From the NCBI GenBank assembly GCA_026399435.1, contig JAPLQX010000055.1, positions 1-39,928 on the forward strand: a DNA stretch of 39,928 nucleotides, in the 5' to 3' direction. Within the stretch, counting starts at the first letter, position 1; every line of letters begins with the position of its first letter. A program made the position numbers and the translations under genes. The notes below the pieces were generated by a model. That model was not told where the DNA came from, did not search any database, and saw only the letters and a program-made list of their open reading frames with translations. The DNA comes from Rhodocyclales bacterium (GTDB lineage: Bacteria > Pseudomonadota > Gammaproteobacteria > Burkholderiales > Rhodocyclaceae). Positions 15,903 to 24,968 of the stretch are shown here, piece by piece.

Positions 15903-16115
15903 ATGTCGGCAAAGCCTGTTCAGAGATTGAACAGGAGTTTAGCTGGCTGCCGCAGTATTGGCAAGATTATTGAAGAGGGTCTGCTTCTTCGCCGCATCAA
16001 ACCCGCGGAAAGCGCACGGCAGCTTGGTGCACGTGCCCGTTTGCAAGCCGGGCTCACTGAAGATGGCGCGACCCGCATGGATGTCGAGGAAATCCACGCC
16101 CAAAGAAATGCGTGA
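15903..16115 (+). pseudogene. Antitoxin remnant (C-terminal part recognisable)
   Basis: The 70-codon frame ends ...ARARLQAGLTEDGATRMD then VEEIHAQRNA. This resembles the C-terminus of short antitoxins paired with PIN toxins (A...GLSEDEA...AVEEVHA.R). The upstream half shows no recognisable DNA-binding fold, so the 5' end is probably lost or scrambled. Its TGA overlaps the ATG of the PIN fragment by one base (TGATG), the usual spacing of such pairs. Confidence 0.4.
15915..15935. promoter_or_regulatory. Perfect palindrome CCTGTTCA-N5-TGAACAGG upstream of the MarR-type gene
   Basis: 8-bp arms at 15915-15922 and 15928-15935 flank GAGAT, ending 23 bp before the GTG start at 15892. MarR-family proteins bind palindromes of this size near their own promoters, so this is the best candidate autoregulatory operator of the glycan locus. 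The half-site spacing (CTGT-N11-ACAG) differs from a proteobacterial LexA box (CTGT-N8-ACAG). Confidence 0.6.
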
Positions 16116-16419
16116 TGCTGCGTGTGTTTGGCGTCGACACCAACGTCGCGGTAGCCGGACTGATTGCCACACAGGCCGACAACCCAAGCACGCAACTCCT
16201 GAAGGGAATGTTCGGCGGTCGGCCAATCTGTCTGCTTTTCGCGGATCCGCTGCACGAATATCCTGTCGTCAGCTTGCGCCCCAAGCATGCGATCCGCAGG
16301 ACGGCCATTGTGGGCGCAACTGCCTTGCGATCCATCTGCCGTGCTGGTTGCAGGAGCCCACTTGCTGCAAGAAAACCGGAGACCGGGCGGTTCGCCGATA
16401 TCGCTTATCGCGGTTGAAT
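16115..16419 (+). pseudogene. PIN-domain toxin pseudogene (deleted and frameshifted)
   Basis: From ATG 16115 the frame reads MLRVFGVDTNVAVAGL, with the PIN catalytic Asp in VDTNV, and continues NPSTQLLKGMFGG...LLFADPLHEYPVV...LRPKHAIRR, matching the first half of PIN toxins (DTN, then S/A..L..EY..VL.RPK). A second part lies in another frame from about 16293: GRPLWAQLPCDPSAVLVAGA and HLLQENRRPGGSP, like the family's DxHLWALA...AVLVTGD.LL...P C-terminus. The middle, about 30 residues with further acidic residues, is missing. A toxin cleaving RNA would therefore be inactive. Confidence 0.55.
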
Positions 16420-16427
16420 GGGCGGCG

Positions 16428-17309
16428 TCAAAGCTCGTCACGCACCCGCAGATACCGCGGGAAGCGCGGCGTGCCGTTCTTCGTAAGCTCGCGATAGCGG
16501 TAAGTCACGAGCGTGCCGACCGGCGGCGGGTTGTGCCGCAGGGCGTCGGTCAAACCGCTGCCCAGGGAGAAGCGGCGGCCGTCGGGCAACTCCATCCGCA
16601 ATGCGCCGGCCATGCCGGCATATTTTCCTTTTCCGGGCAGATGGGCAACGACGCGGGCTTCGGCATCCAGCCATGGCGTCACTTTGAGCAATGTTCTGGA
16701 ACGCCCGGTTTCGTAGGCGGCATCGTCACGGTGCAGCATCAGTCCTTCGCCGCCGCTGCGGACGATATCACGCAGCTTTTTCTGCAGCGCAGCCGCATCG
16801 GACACACGGAATTGGGGAATCGCCTGCAACCAGGGCAGATTCGCTGCGGCAGTGACGGCCTTGATCTGTTCGACGCGGTCGGTAAAGCTGCCGGCGGCAT
16901 TCGGCAATTCGAAGATCATGTAGCGCACACGCCGCCATTCGGCGTCGTCGGGAGATTGACGGCGGACTATGCCCGAGAGTTGATCGAAGGTACCGCGTCC
17001 GAGCCAAAGCTCGCCGTCCAGCGGCTGCCTGGGCAAGGCCTCGAGAAACCACGCCGGAGCGGGGACCGGGTTGCCGCTGCGAAACTGGAGGGCCTTGCCA
17101 TCCCAGCTGGCACGCACGCCGTCGAGTTTTTCGCTGACCCAGTAGCGCGAGACGTCGATATCGCCGTGATAGCGCTCGGCCAGGAGCAGGGCTGGAGGTA
17201 CCGGCACACCGGCCAATGCCAGCGTGGCGGCCGCTGCGGCCAGCAGAGCGAAGAATATGGCGAAGATTCTTCGCAACGAGCTGTCCGGGCCACGGCGATC
17301 AGCCGCCAT
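16428..17309 (-). CDS. Exported ATP-dependent DNA ligase (LigE type)
   Basis: 293 residues from ATG 17309, overlapping the fcl gene by 11 bp; longer readings run further into fcl. An N-terminal signal sequence is visible: basic residues then [20 protein letters not shown], with likely cleavage near residue 34. The nucleotidyltransferase domain has motif [11 protein letters not shown] (adenylated Lys), motif III DGELWLG, YMIFELP, motif IV GEGLMLH and motif V LLKVTP. An OB domain with [10 protein letters not shown] and [16 protein letters not shown] closes the protein. LigE ligases are minimal, periplasmic enzymes proposed to act on extracellular DNA during uptake or in biofilms. Placement as the last gene of a GDP-fucose/LPS operon is unusual. 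All catalytic motifs are intact. Confidence 0.88.
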   Translation of the reverse strand: MAADRRGPDSSLRRIFAIFFALLAAAAATLALAGVPVPPALLLAERYHGDIDVSRYWVSEKLDGVRASWDGKALQFRSGNPVPAPAWFLEALPRQPLDGELWLGRGTFDQLSGIVRRQSPDDAEWRRVRYMIFELPNAAGSFTDRVEQIKAVTAAANLPWLQAIPQFRVSDAAALQKKLRDIVRSGGEGLMLHRDDAAYETGRSRTLLKVTPWLDAEARVVAHLPGKGKYAGMAGALRMELPDGRRFSLGSGLTDALRHNPPPVGTLVTYRYRELTKNGTPRFPRYLRVRDEL

Positions 17310-18231
17310 GGCGTGCCATGAAATCCCGGTAGGCCAGCGCGATGCCTTCGCGCAGCGGAATGCGCGCCTGCCAGCCGATGTCACGCAACCGGCTTACATC
17401 GAGAAGTTTGCGCGGCGTGCCGTCCGGCTTGGTCGCGTCGAACACGATGCGGCCGGTGAAACCGATGACGGACATGACGGTCTCGGCCATCTCACGGATG
17501 GTGACGTCCTCGCCGACACCAACGTTATACATGCCGTCGGTGACGCCCTGCTCCATGAGAAAGATACAGGCATCCGCAAGATCATCGACGTAGAGAAATT
17601 CGCGCCTCGGCGTGCCGCTGCCCCATACCACCAATTCGCCGTCACCCTGCTGCCTGGCTTCATGCGTCTTGCGAATCAGCGCAGGCAGCGCGTGGCTGCT
17701 GTCCAAATCGTAGTTATCGTTGGGGCCGTAGAGATTGGTCGGCATGACCGAGAAATACTGTCTGTCATATTGGCGATTGTAGCTTTCGCAAAGCTTGATG
17801 CCGGCAATTTTGGCGATGGCATAGGGCTCATTGGTCGGTTCCAACGGGCCGGTAAGAAGATAGTCTTCCTTGATCGGTTGGGGGCAATCGCGCGGATAAA
17901 TGCAGCTCGACCCGAGAAAACACAAGCGCTGAACGCCTGCCTGATGGGCGCCGTGGATCAGGTTGGCCTCGACCATCAGGTTTTCGTAAATGAAATCGGC
18001 GCGGAAGCTGTTGTTGGCATGGATGCCGCCTACCTTGGCCGCGGCCATGAAGATGAAGCCGGGCTTTTCCCGTTTGAGAAAAGCTTCCGTAGCGGCCTGA
18101 TTCAGCAGGTCCAGTTCCGCACGTGTTCGCGTGAGAATGTTGCCATAGCCGGCCAGCTGCAGACGACGAATCAGCGCGGAACCGACCATGCCGCGGTGAC
18201 CGGCGACGTAGATCCGGGTATTTTTTTCCAT
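17299..18231 (-). CDS. fcl: GDP-L-fucose synthase
   Basis: 310 residues from ATG 18231 ([20 protein letters not shown]); the open frame continues upstream but only over gmd. The NADPH-binding loop GHRGMVG, the segment [16 protein letters not shown] with the catalytic serine, and Tyr-x3-Lys in [11 protein letters not shown] are all diagnostic. It converts GDP-4-keto-6-deoxy-mannose to GDP-L-fucose by 3,5-epimerisation and 4-reduction. It starts 5 bp after the gmd stop and completes the manC-gmd-fcl pathway, providing fucose for LPS or capsule. Confidence 0.95.
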   Translation of the reverse strand: MEKNTRIYVAGHRGMVGSALIRRLQLAGYGNILTRTRAELDLLNQAATEAFLKREKPGFIFMAAAKVGGIHANNSFRADFIYENLMVEANLIHGAHQAGVQRLCFLGSSCIYPRDCPQPIKEDYLLTGPLEPTNEPYAIAKIAGIKLCESYNRQYDRQYFSVMPTNLYGPNDNYDLDSSHALPALIRKTHEARQQGDGELVVWGSGTPRREFLYVDDLADACIFLMEQGVTDGMYNVGVGEDVTIREMAETVMSVIGFTGRIVFDATKPDGTPRKLLDVSRLRDIGWQARIPLREGIALAYRDFMARHGG

Positions 18232-18236
18232 TGCCG

Positions 18237-19325
18237 CTACTCGTTGCGATCGAAGGCCTTGAAGCCGTGCTTCCTGATCAGCTCGTCGCGTTCCGCCGCC
18301 TTCAAGTCCTCGCGCACCATTTCGGCCACCAGTTCGGCGAACGTGATTCTGGGTGTCCACCCCAGTTTTTCACGCGCCTTGGTCGCGTCGCCGAGCAGGG
18401 TTTCGACTTCCGTCGGCCGAAAGTAGCGCGGATCGACCTGAACGATGCACTTGCCCTGTGCGTCATATCCCTTTTCGTCCACGCCAGCACCGCGCCAGTC
18501 CACGGCAATGCCGATTTCCGCTGCAGCCGCGTTGACGAAATCACGCACGCTGTATTGCACACCGGTGGCGATGACGAAATCCTCCGGCTTTTCCTGCTGC
18601 AACATCAGCCACTGCATCTCGATGTAATCACGGGCATGGCCCCAGTCGCGCTTCGAGTCCAGGTTGCCGAGAAACAGGCAGTCCTGCAAACCGAGCTTGA
18701 TGCGCGCCAGTGCGCGGGTGATCTTGCGCGTGACGAAGGTCTCGCCGCGGACCGGCGACTCGTGGTTGAACAGGATGCCGTTGCAGGCATACATGCCATA
18801 GGCTTCGCGGTAATTCACCGTTATCCAGTAGGCATAGAGCTTGGCCACCGCATAGGGGCTGCGCGGATAGAAAGGCGTGGTTTCCTTTTGCGGGGTTTCC
18901 TGCACGAGACCAAACAGCTCGGAGGTGCTGGCCTGATAGAAGCGGGTCTTCTTCTCCATGCCGAGAATGCGCATCGCCTCGAGTATGCGCAGGGCGCCCA
19001 GCGCATCGGAGTTGGCGGTGTACTCGGGTTCCTCGAAGCTCACGGCAACATGACTCTGCGCCGCGAGGTTGTAGATTTCGTCGGGTTGTACCTGCTGGAT
19101 GATGCGCACCAGGCTCGAACTGTCGGTCATGTCGCCGTGGTGAAGGGTAAAGCGCCGGTTCGCGACATGCGGATCCTGATACAGGTGATCGATGCGGTCG
19201 GTATTGAACAGCGAGGTGCGGCGCTTGATGCCATGCACCTCGTAACCCTTGTCGAGCAGGAACTCGGCGAGATAGGCGCCGTCCTGGCCGGTAACGCCGG
19301 TAATCAGAGCGATTTTTGTGGTCAT
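18237..19325 (-). CDS. gmd: GDP-mannose 4,6-dehydratase
   Basis: 362 residues, normal length. Contains [15 protein letters not shown] (NADP loop), [26 protein letters not shown], the active-site [23 protein letters not shown] (Tyr-x3-Lys), and [16 protein letters not shown]. It makes GDP-4-keto-6-deoxy-D-mannose from GDP-mannose, the first committed step to fucose. Its ATG overlaps the manC stop (ATGA), and fcl follows 5 bp downstream. Confidence 0.96.
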   Translation of the reverse strand: MTTKIALITGVTGQDGAYLAEFLLDKGYEVHGIKRRTSLFNTDRIDHLYQDPHVANRRFTLHHGDMTDSSSLVRIIQQVQPDEIYNLAAQSHVAVSFEEPEYTANSDALGALRILEAMRILGMEKKTRFYQASTSELFGLVQETPQKETTPFYPRSPYAVAKLYAYWITVNYREAYGMYACNGILFNHESPVRGETFVTRKITRALARIKLGLQDCLFLGNLDSKRDWGHARDYIEMQWLMLQQEKPEDFVIATGVQYSVRDFVNAAAAEIGIAVDWRGAGVDEKGYDAQGKCIVQVDPRYFRPTEVETLLGDATKAREKLGWTPRITFAELVAEMVREDLKAAERDELIRKHGFKAFDRNE

Positions 19326-20759
19326 TGCTTGCGTCCGTAGTTGTCTTCAAAGCGCACGATGTCGTCCTCCCCCAGATAGCTGCCCGACTGCACCTCGATG
19401 ATCTCGAGCGGGATCTGGCCGGGGTTCTCCAGCCGGTGCTTGACGCCCAGCGGGATATAGGTCGACTCGTTCTCGCCAAGCAGGATGATTTCGTCGCCGC
19501 GGGTGACTTTGGCGGTGCCGCGTACCACGACCCAGTGCTCCGCACGGTGGTGATGCATTTGCAGCGACAGGGTAGCGCCGGGACGAACGACGATGCGCTT
19601 GACCTGGAAGCGCTCGCCGCTGTCGATGCCGTCGTACCAGCCCCAGGGTCGATGCACCTTGCGATGCAGATCGACTTCGCTGCGACCGGCCGCCTTGAGG
19701 CGGCTGACGATGCGCTTTACCTCCTGGGTGCGGGACTTGGGCGCGATCAGCACGGCATCCGCGGTTTCCACCACGACCATGTTCTCGCAGCCTATGCAGG
19801 CGACGAGGCCGTGTTCGGCGATCACCAGGTTGCCGTGCGAATCCTCCATCCAGACATCGCCTTTCACGGCATTGTCATCGGCATCGCGATCGATCGCCTG
19901 CCACAGGGCATCCCAGGCGCCGACGTCGGACCAGCCGACATCGAGGGGGATCACGCGACTCGGAATGCCGAGCTCGGTGGCGGCGGGGAGTTTTTCCATC
20001 ACCGCGTAGTCGATCGAATCGGCGGGGCATTCCGCAAACGCAGCCGCATCGAGCCGCACGAAATCGCCGTCGTCGTGCGCGGCATCCACCGCCTTGCGGC
20101 AGGCGGCAAGAATCTCCGGCGCGAAGTGGCCGATGGCCTTGAGCCACACCGAGGCGCGCAGCATAAAGATGCCGCTGTTCCACAGGTGGTGCCCGCCGGC
20201 CAGATAGCCTTGTGCCGTTGCGAGATCCGGCTTCTCGGCGAATGCGATGAGCGCGCGGACCGCCGACCCGGCCGCATCGCTGCGGGCCTCGATATAGCCG
20301 TAACCAGTTTCGGGGCGATCGGGAACGATGCCGAAAGTGACCACGGCGCCACGCTCTGCCTCGGGCAAACCGCGCAGCACCGCTTCCCGGAATGCTTCGG
20401 CATTGCGCACATGATGATCCGCCGGGGTGGCCAGCAATATGGGGTCGGCTCCGTCGCGAGCAGCATAAAGCGCGGCGGCCGTCAGCGCGGGGGCGGTATT
20501 GCGACCGGCCGGCTCCAGCAGCAGAGTCCAGTCCACCAGTCCGAGCTGGCGCAGTTGCTCCGCGGTGATGAAGCGATATTCCTGATTGCTGACAATGATC
20601 GGCGTTCCGAGGGGCAGGCCCTCGAGGCGGCGCAGGGTGTTCTGCAGCAAACTCTCGCCGCCCAGCAGCGGCTGCAGCTGCTTCGGATGCTTCTCGCGCG
20701 ACACGGGCCACAGGCGCGTGCCGGAACCGCCGCTGAGAACCACCGGCATTATCTGCGGA

Positions 20760-20767
<8 letters not shown>
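19322..20767 (-). CDS. manC: Mannose-1-phosphate guanylyltransferase / mannose-6-phosphate isomerase
   Basis: 481 residues from ATG 20767 ([20 protein letters not shown]). The pyrophosphorylase signature [18 protein letters not shown] opens the nucleotidyltransferase domain, which runs to about residue 350. The C-terminal cupin is the type II phosphomannose isomerase domain: [51 protein letters not shown]. The bifunctional enzyme supplies GDP-mannose to Gmd. It overlaps the upstream epimerase gene by 8 bp and gmd by 4 bp. A longer frame to 20890 is an extension into the neighbour. Confidence 0.94.
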
Positions 20768-21763
<996 letters not shown>

Positions 21764-21767
<4 letters not shown>

Positions 21768-22600
21768 TGATTGCGTCTCTGAAATTCAAGCATTTTCGCA
21801 TACTTGGCGAAGCTGGCAGTGCAGCCGACGAGGATATGCACCAGGCCGGGAAGCCCGTCGAGCAGGCCCAGGCGGAGGAAGTAGAACTTGATGAAACGCA
21901 GCGATGGCGACAGCAGCAGATGCCAGACCGTCGCCCTCTTTCCGCATGCCAGCGCCGCCTTGGCAGCCAGTGTGCTGTAACGGTTCTGTTTGGCGAGATA
22001 GCTTTCCAGCGACTCCGCCGACTCGTGCAGCAGATCCCCTTGCAGTGTGCCGATTTCGCCCGCGGCCAGCACTTTCTCGTGCACGGAGTCGCCCGACCAG
22101 CGTGCACTGCGGCGGTCGAAAAGGCGCAGGCTCCAGTCGGGATAGCCCTCGCCGTGCTTCAGGTAGCGCCCCATGAAGCGATTGCAGCGGGCAAAGCGAT
22201 AGGCGGTAACAGTCGGCGCTGACTCGCTCTGCGTACCTGAAATTCCGCTTTGCCGGCCCGCGAAGCGGAATTCCCGGCAGACAAGGCCAGGGCAGGTAAC
22301 GGCGACGATGCTCCCGCGCAGGCGTTCACTGACCCGCTCGTCGGCATCGATGCAAAGCACCCAGTCGTGGCTCGCCTGCTCGACGGCAAACTGTTTCTGC
22401 GGCCCGAAGCCGCGCCAATCGGACTGGACTACGCGGGCGCCGCAGCCCTCGGCGATTGCCACCGTGGCGTCTTCGCTGCCCGAATCAACGACGATGATGT
22501 CGTCGCAGAAGGCCACGCTCGCGAGGCACTCCGCGAGCTGGCTGGCGGCGTTCCTGGTGATCAGGACGGCGGAAATGGGCACGCGGTTGGCAGAGGTCAT
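21764..22600 (-). CDS. Family 2 glycosyltransferase, WaaE/KdtX-like, with in-frame repeat insertion
   Basis: 278 residues, soluble GT-A domain: [44 protein letters not shown] (DxD-like), then [12 protein letters not shown] and SGDSVHEKV. This is the pattern of WaaE-type LPS inner-core transferases acting on the cytoplasmic face. Residues about 99-130 ([13 protein letters not shown] through ESAPT) are not part of the family; they are encoded by the 95-bp repeat copy at 22211-22305, inserted in frame between ERLRGSI and TAYRFARCN. The insertion adds about 20 or more residues in a surface loop. First gene of the leftward fucose operon, divergent from waaC. Activity with the insert is unknown. 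Confidence 0.85.
22211..22305 (-). repeat. In-frame 95-bp palindrome-containing repeat, copy A
   Basis: Read on the minus strand it runs from TCGCCGTTACC to CAGCGCCGACT and contains the inverted repeat AATTCCGCTT / AAGCGGAATT around a 12-base loop. It differs from copy B (23150-23244) at 3 of 95 positions and lies in inverted orientation to it. It encodes a segment of the WaaE-like protein in the frame [12 protein letters not shown]...[13 protein letters not shown]. Such elements resemble the in-frame palindromic elements known from Rickettsia in behaviour, not in sequence. Confidence 0.93.
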
Positions 22601-22613
22601 GGGCAGCTATAAT
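22587..22613 (+). promoter_or_regulatory. Candidate sigma70 promoter for waaC-waaA
   Basis: TTGGCA (22587-22592) and a perfect TATAAT (22608-22613), spaced by 15 bp, lie 50 bp upstream of the waaC ATG. The spacing is shorter than the optimal 17 bp. The -35 falls in the first codons of the divergent glycosyltransferase gene. Confidence 0.45.
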
Positions 22614-22662
22614 TGCGTTTGGGATGCATTTTACGGCGCAAGGCGTCATCCCGCTCCTACCG

Positions 22663-23676
22663 ATGCGCATTCTTCTCATCAAAACATCCTCCCTTGGCGA
22701 CGTAGTTCACAACCTGCCGGTCGTCAGCGACCTGCGCCGCAGATATCCCGAAGCAAAAATTGACTGGGTCGTGGAGGACGGTTTTGTCGATATTCCGCGC
22801 CTGCACCCGGGGCTCGGGCGCGTTATTCCGGTGGCACTCCGGCGCTGGCGCCAGTCGTTGCTGGCTCCTGCCACGTGGCACGAAATCAGGTCTTTTCGCG
22901 CGACCCTGCAAGAAGAAACCTACGACTTGGCGATCGATACCCAAGGCCTGCTGAAGAGTGCACTGATCACCCGCATGGCGCGCGGCAGGCGCTGCGGCTA
23001 CGCTGCCTCATCTGCGCGCGAACCGCTGGCTGCGCGCTTCTACGATGCCACTTTCGACGTGGCGACCGATCTTCACGCCGTTGAGCGCAATCGCCGGCTG
23101 GCGGCCTTGGCGGGCGCCTACACCGCATCGACCGTACCGGACTATGGCATCGCCGTTACCTGCCCTGGCCTTGTCTGCCGGGAATTCCGCTTCGCGGGCC
23201 GGCAAAGCGGAACTCCAGGTACGCAGAGCGAGCCAGCGCCGACTCTTGAGAAACCGCACGCGGTGCTGCTCACCGCCACCTCGCGCGACGACAAATTGTG
23301 GCCGCAGGACCGCTGGATCGCGGTAGGTCAGGCCTTGCATCGACAGGGCCTGACTTGTCAGTTGCCGGCGGGCAGCACAACCGAGCGCGAGCGCGCCATA
23401 CAGATCGCGCAGGCCATTCCAGACGCCATCGTCCTGCCCCCGATGAGCTTGGCGGAGCTCGCGGGGCAACTCGCCGCGGCGCGCATCGTGATCGGTGTCG
23501 ATACCGGCCTGGTTCATCTCGCCGCAGCTCTCGGGCGACCCACGCTAGCCCTCTTCTGCGCGTCGGACCCGACGCTGACCGGCGTTCTTGCGGCAACGCC
23601 AGCCATCAATCTCGGCACGCGCGGCCTGCCGCCAACGGTGAGCGATGTGCTCGCCGCCGCATTGCCGCTGCTCTGA
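22663..23676 (+). CDS. waaC: Lipopolysaccharide heptosyltransferase I, with in-frame repeat insertion
   Basis: 337 residues from ATG 22663 (MRILLIKTSSLGDVVHNLPV), the standard WaaC opening. The GT9 fold is clear: DLAIDTQGLLKSALITRMARG in the N-domain, LLTATSRDDKLWPQDRWI at the start of the C-domain, then VIGVDTGLVHLAAALGRPTLALF. It adds the first L-glycero-D-manno-heptose to Kdo2-lipid A. Between VPDYGI and LEKPHAVLL, in the linker joining the two Rossmann domains, about 32 residues ([12 protein letters not shown] to EPAPT) come from repeat copy B. The linker is a place where an insertion could be tolerated. Its TGA overlaps the waaA ATG by one base. Confidence 0.92.
   Translation: MRILLIKTSSLGDVVHNLPVVSDLRRRYPEAKIDWVVEDGFVDIPRLHPGLGRVIPVALRRWRQSLLAPATWHEIRSFRATLQEETYDLAIDTQGLLKSALITRMARGRRCGYAASSAREPLAARFYDATFDVATDLHAVERNRRLAALAGAYTASTVPDYGIAVTCPGLVCREFRFAGRQSGTPGTQSEPAPTLEKPHAVLLTATSRDDKLWPQDRWIAVGQALHRQGLTCQLPAGSTTERERAIQIAQAIPDAIVLPPMSLAELAGQLAAARIVIGVDTGLVHLAAALGRPTLALFCASDPTLTGVLAATPAINLGTRGLPPTVSDVLAAALPLL
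23150..23244 (+). repeat. In-frame 95-bp palindrome-containing repeat, copy B
   Basis: Plus-strand copy inside waaC. It is 92/95 identical to copy A, with the differences at two adjacent third/second-codon sites (ACT CCA versus ATT TCA) and one at GAG CCA versus GAG TCA. The inner stem TTCCGCTT / AAGCGGAA is conserved. It encodes [12 protein letters not shown]...QSGTPGTQSEPAP in the same frame as copies A and C. Confidence 0.93.
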
Positions 23677-24968
23677 TGGCGCGCTTCATCTACACGCTCG
23701 CCGTGCTGGCCCTCCTGCCCTGGGCGGTACTGCATCTGCTCTGGCGCGGCCGCAGGCAACCCGAATATCTTCGCCACTGGGGGGAACGCTTTGGCTTTTT
23801 TGCCGCCACGAATGTTCAGGACTCGGCGGCGCCGACTATCTGGCTGCACGCCGTTTCCGTCGGCGAAACACGTGCGGCACAGCCGCTGGTGGCCGCCCTG
23901 CGCGAGCACTATCCGGACCACCGCATTTTGTTTACCCACATGACCCCCACCGGACGCGCGACCTCTGAAGCTCTGTTCGGCGACAGCGTGGAGCGCATCT
24001 ATCTACCCTATGACACGCCCTGGGCGGTGCGGCGTTTTTTGCGCCACTTCCGCCCCGAGTTCGGCCTCATCATGGAAACCGAACTGTGGCCAAATCTGAT
24101 CGCGACGTGCCGGCAGGAATACATACCCCTGCGACTGGTCAATGCCCGCCTGTCGGAACGCTCGGAGCGGCGCTACGCCAAGTTCCCCGCACTGACACGC
24201 GGGGCGCTGCAGGGCCTGACGGCAATCGGCGCCCAGTCGGCCAGCGATGCCGCACGACTCGAGGCGCTCGGTGCGCAGCGCGTCATCGTCACCGGCAACA
24301 TCAAGTTCGACGTGGCGACACCGCAGCAGCAGATCGAACTCGGCCGCGAGTTTCGCGCAAGTTGGGATAACCGCCCCGTATGGCTGGCAGCCAGCACGCG
24401 CGGGGGCGAGGAAGCGCTCATTCTGGATGCATGGAAGAAAGTTATGCGCAGCGGTATCCCCTTGCGGGACGGTGCTGGCGGGGCGGCGCTGCTGGTGCTG
24501 GTGCCCCGCCATCCACAGCGCTTCGACGAGGTGGCCCGGCTCGTGACAGAGCGTGGCTTCCGCCTGCAGCGGCGCAGCGAAAAGACTGCGATCGAGCCGG
24601 CCACCCAGATACTGATCGGCGACAGCATGGGCGAGATGTTCGCCTGGTACGCGTCGGCCGATATCGCCTTCATCGGCGGCAGCCTGCTCGATTTCGGCAG
24701 CCAGAACCTGATCGAAGCGGCGGCGTGCGGCACGCCGATCCTGATCGGCCCTTCGACGCGGAACTTCGCCGAAGCCGCGCGCGAGGCCATCGCCTGCGGC
24801 GCGGCGCGGTCAATCCGTGATGCCGACGACCTGGCGACTCAGGTCAATTCCATGCTGGCAGATGCCGGAGCGCGGCAAGCCATGGGCTCAGCCGGGCAAG
24901 CCTTTGCCGAGCGTCATCGCGGCGCGACGGCGCGCACGCTGGAGATGATTACTCCAGCAGGGCGTTGA
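23676..24968 (+). CDS. waaA: 3-deoxy-D-manno-octulosonic acid (Kdo) transferase
   Basis: 430 residues from ATG 23676, overlapping the waaC stop as TGATG; the frame is open upstream but only inside waaC. One N-terminal membrane anchor (ARFIYTLAVLALLPWAVLHLLW) is followed by the GT30 domain: RHWGERFGFF, IWLHAVSVGETRAAQPL, THMTPTGRATS, YLPYDTPWAVRRFL, METELWPNL, NARLSERSERRY, TGNIKFDV, and the CMP-Kdo site GGSLLDFGSQNLIEAAACGTP. It adds Kdo to lipid IVA at the inner membrane. The last 20 bases overlap the convergent tolC-family gene, so there is no room for a separate terminator. Confidence 0.95.
   Translation: MARFIYTLAVLALLPWAVLHLLWRGRRQPEYLRHWGERFGFFAATNVQDSAAPTIWLHAVSVGETRAAQPLVAALREHYPDHRILFTHMTPTGRATSEALFGDSVERIYLPYDTPWAVRRFLRHFRPEFGLIMETELWPNLIATCRQEYIPLRLVNARLSERSERRYAKFPALTRGALQGLTAIGAQSASDAARLEALGAQRVIVTGNIKFDVATPQQQIELGREFRASWDNRPVWLAASTRGGEEALILDAWKKVMRSGIPLRDGAGGAALLVLVPRHPQRFDEVARLVTERGFRLQRRSEKTAIEPATQILIGDSMGEMFAWYASADIAFIGGSLLDFGSQNLIEAAACGTPILIGPSTRNFAEAAREAIACGAARSIRDADDLATQVNSMLADAGARQAMGSAGQAFAERHRGATARTLEMITPAGR

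Larger units (their letters stand above)
15893..16427. other. 535-bp region without an intact gene, holding the MarR operator and a decayed toxin-antitoxin pair
   Basis: The left part carries the 15915-15935 palindrome and must contain the promoter of the leftward glycan operon, though no convincing -35/-10 pair was picked. The rest encodes, on the plus strand, an antitoxin-like tail and a broken PIN-domain frame, described separately. Confidence 0.6.

Noticed and set aside
15915..15935. LexA/SOS box
   Set aside because: The CTGT/ACAG half-sites are spaced by 11 bases rather than 8 and the downstream gene is a MarR-type EPS regulator.
16370..16393. Possible terminator after the ligase gene (AACCG stem, then TTTTCTT on the minus strand)
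   Set aside because: The stem is only 5 bp with a 9-base loop and the T-run overlaps it; it also lies inside the PIN remnant.
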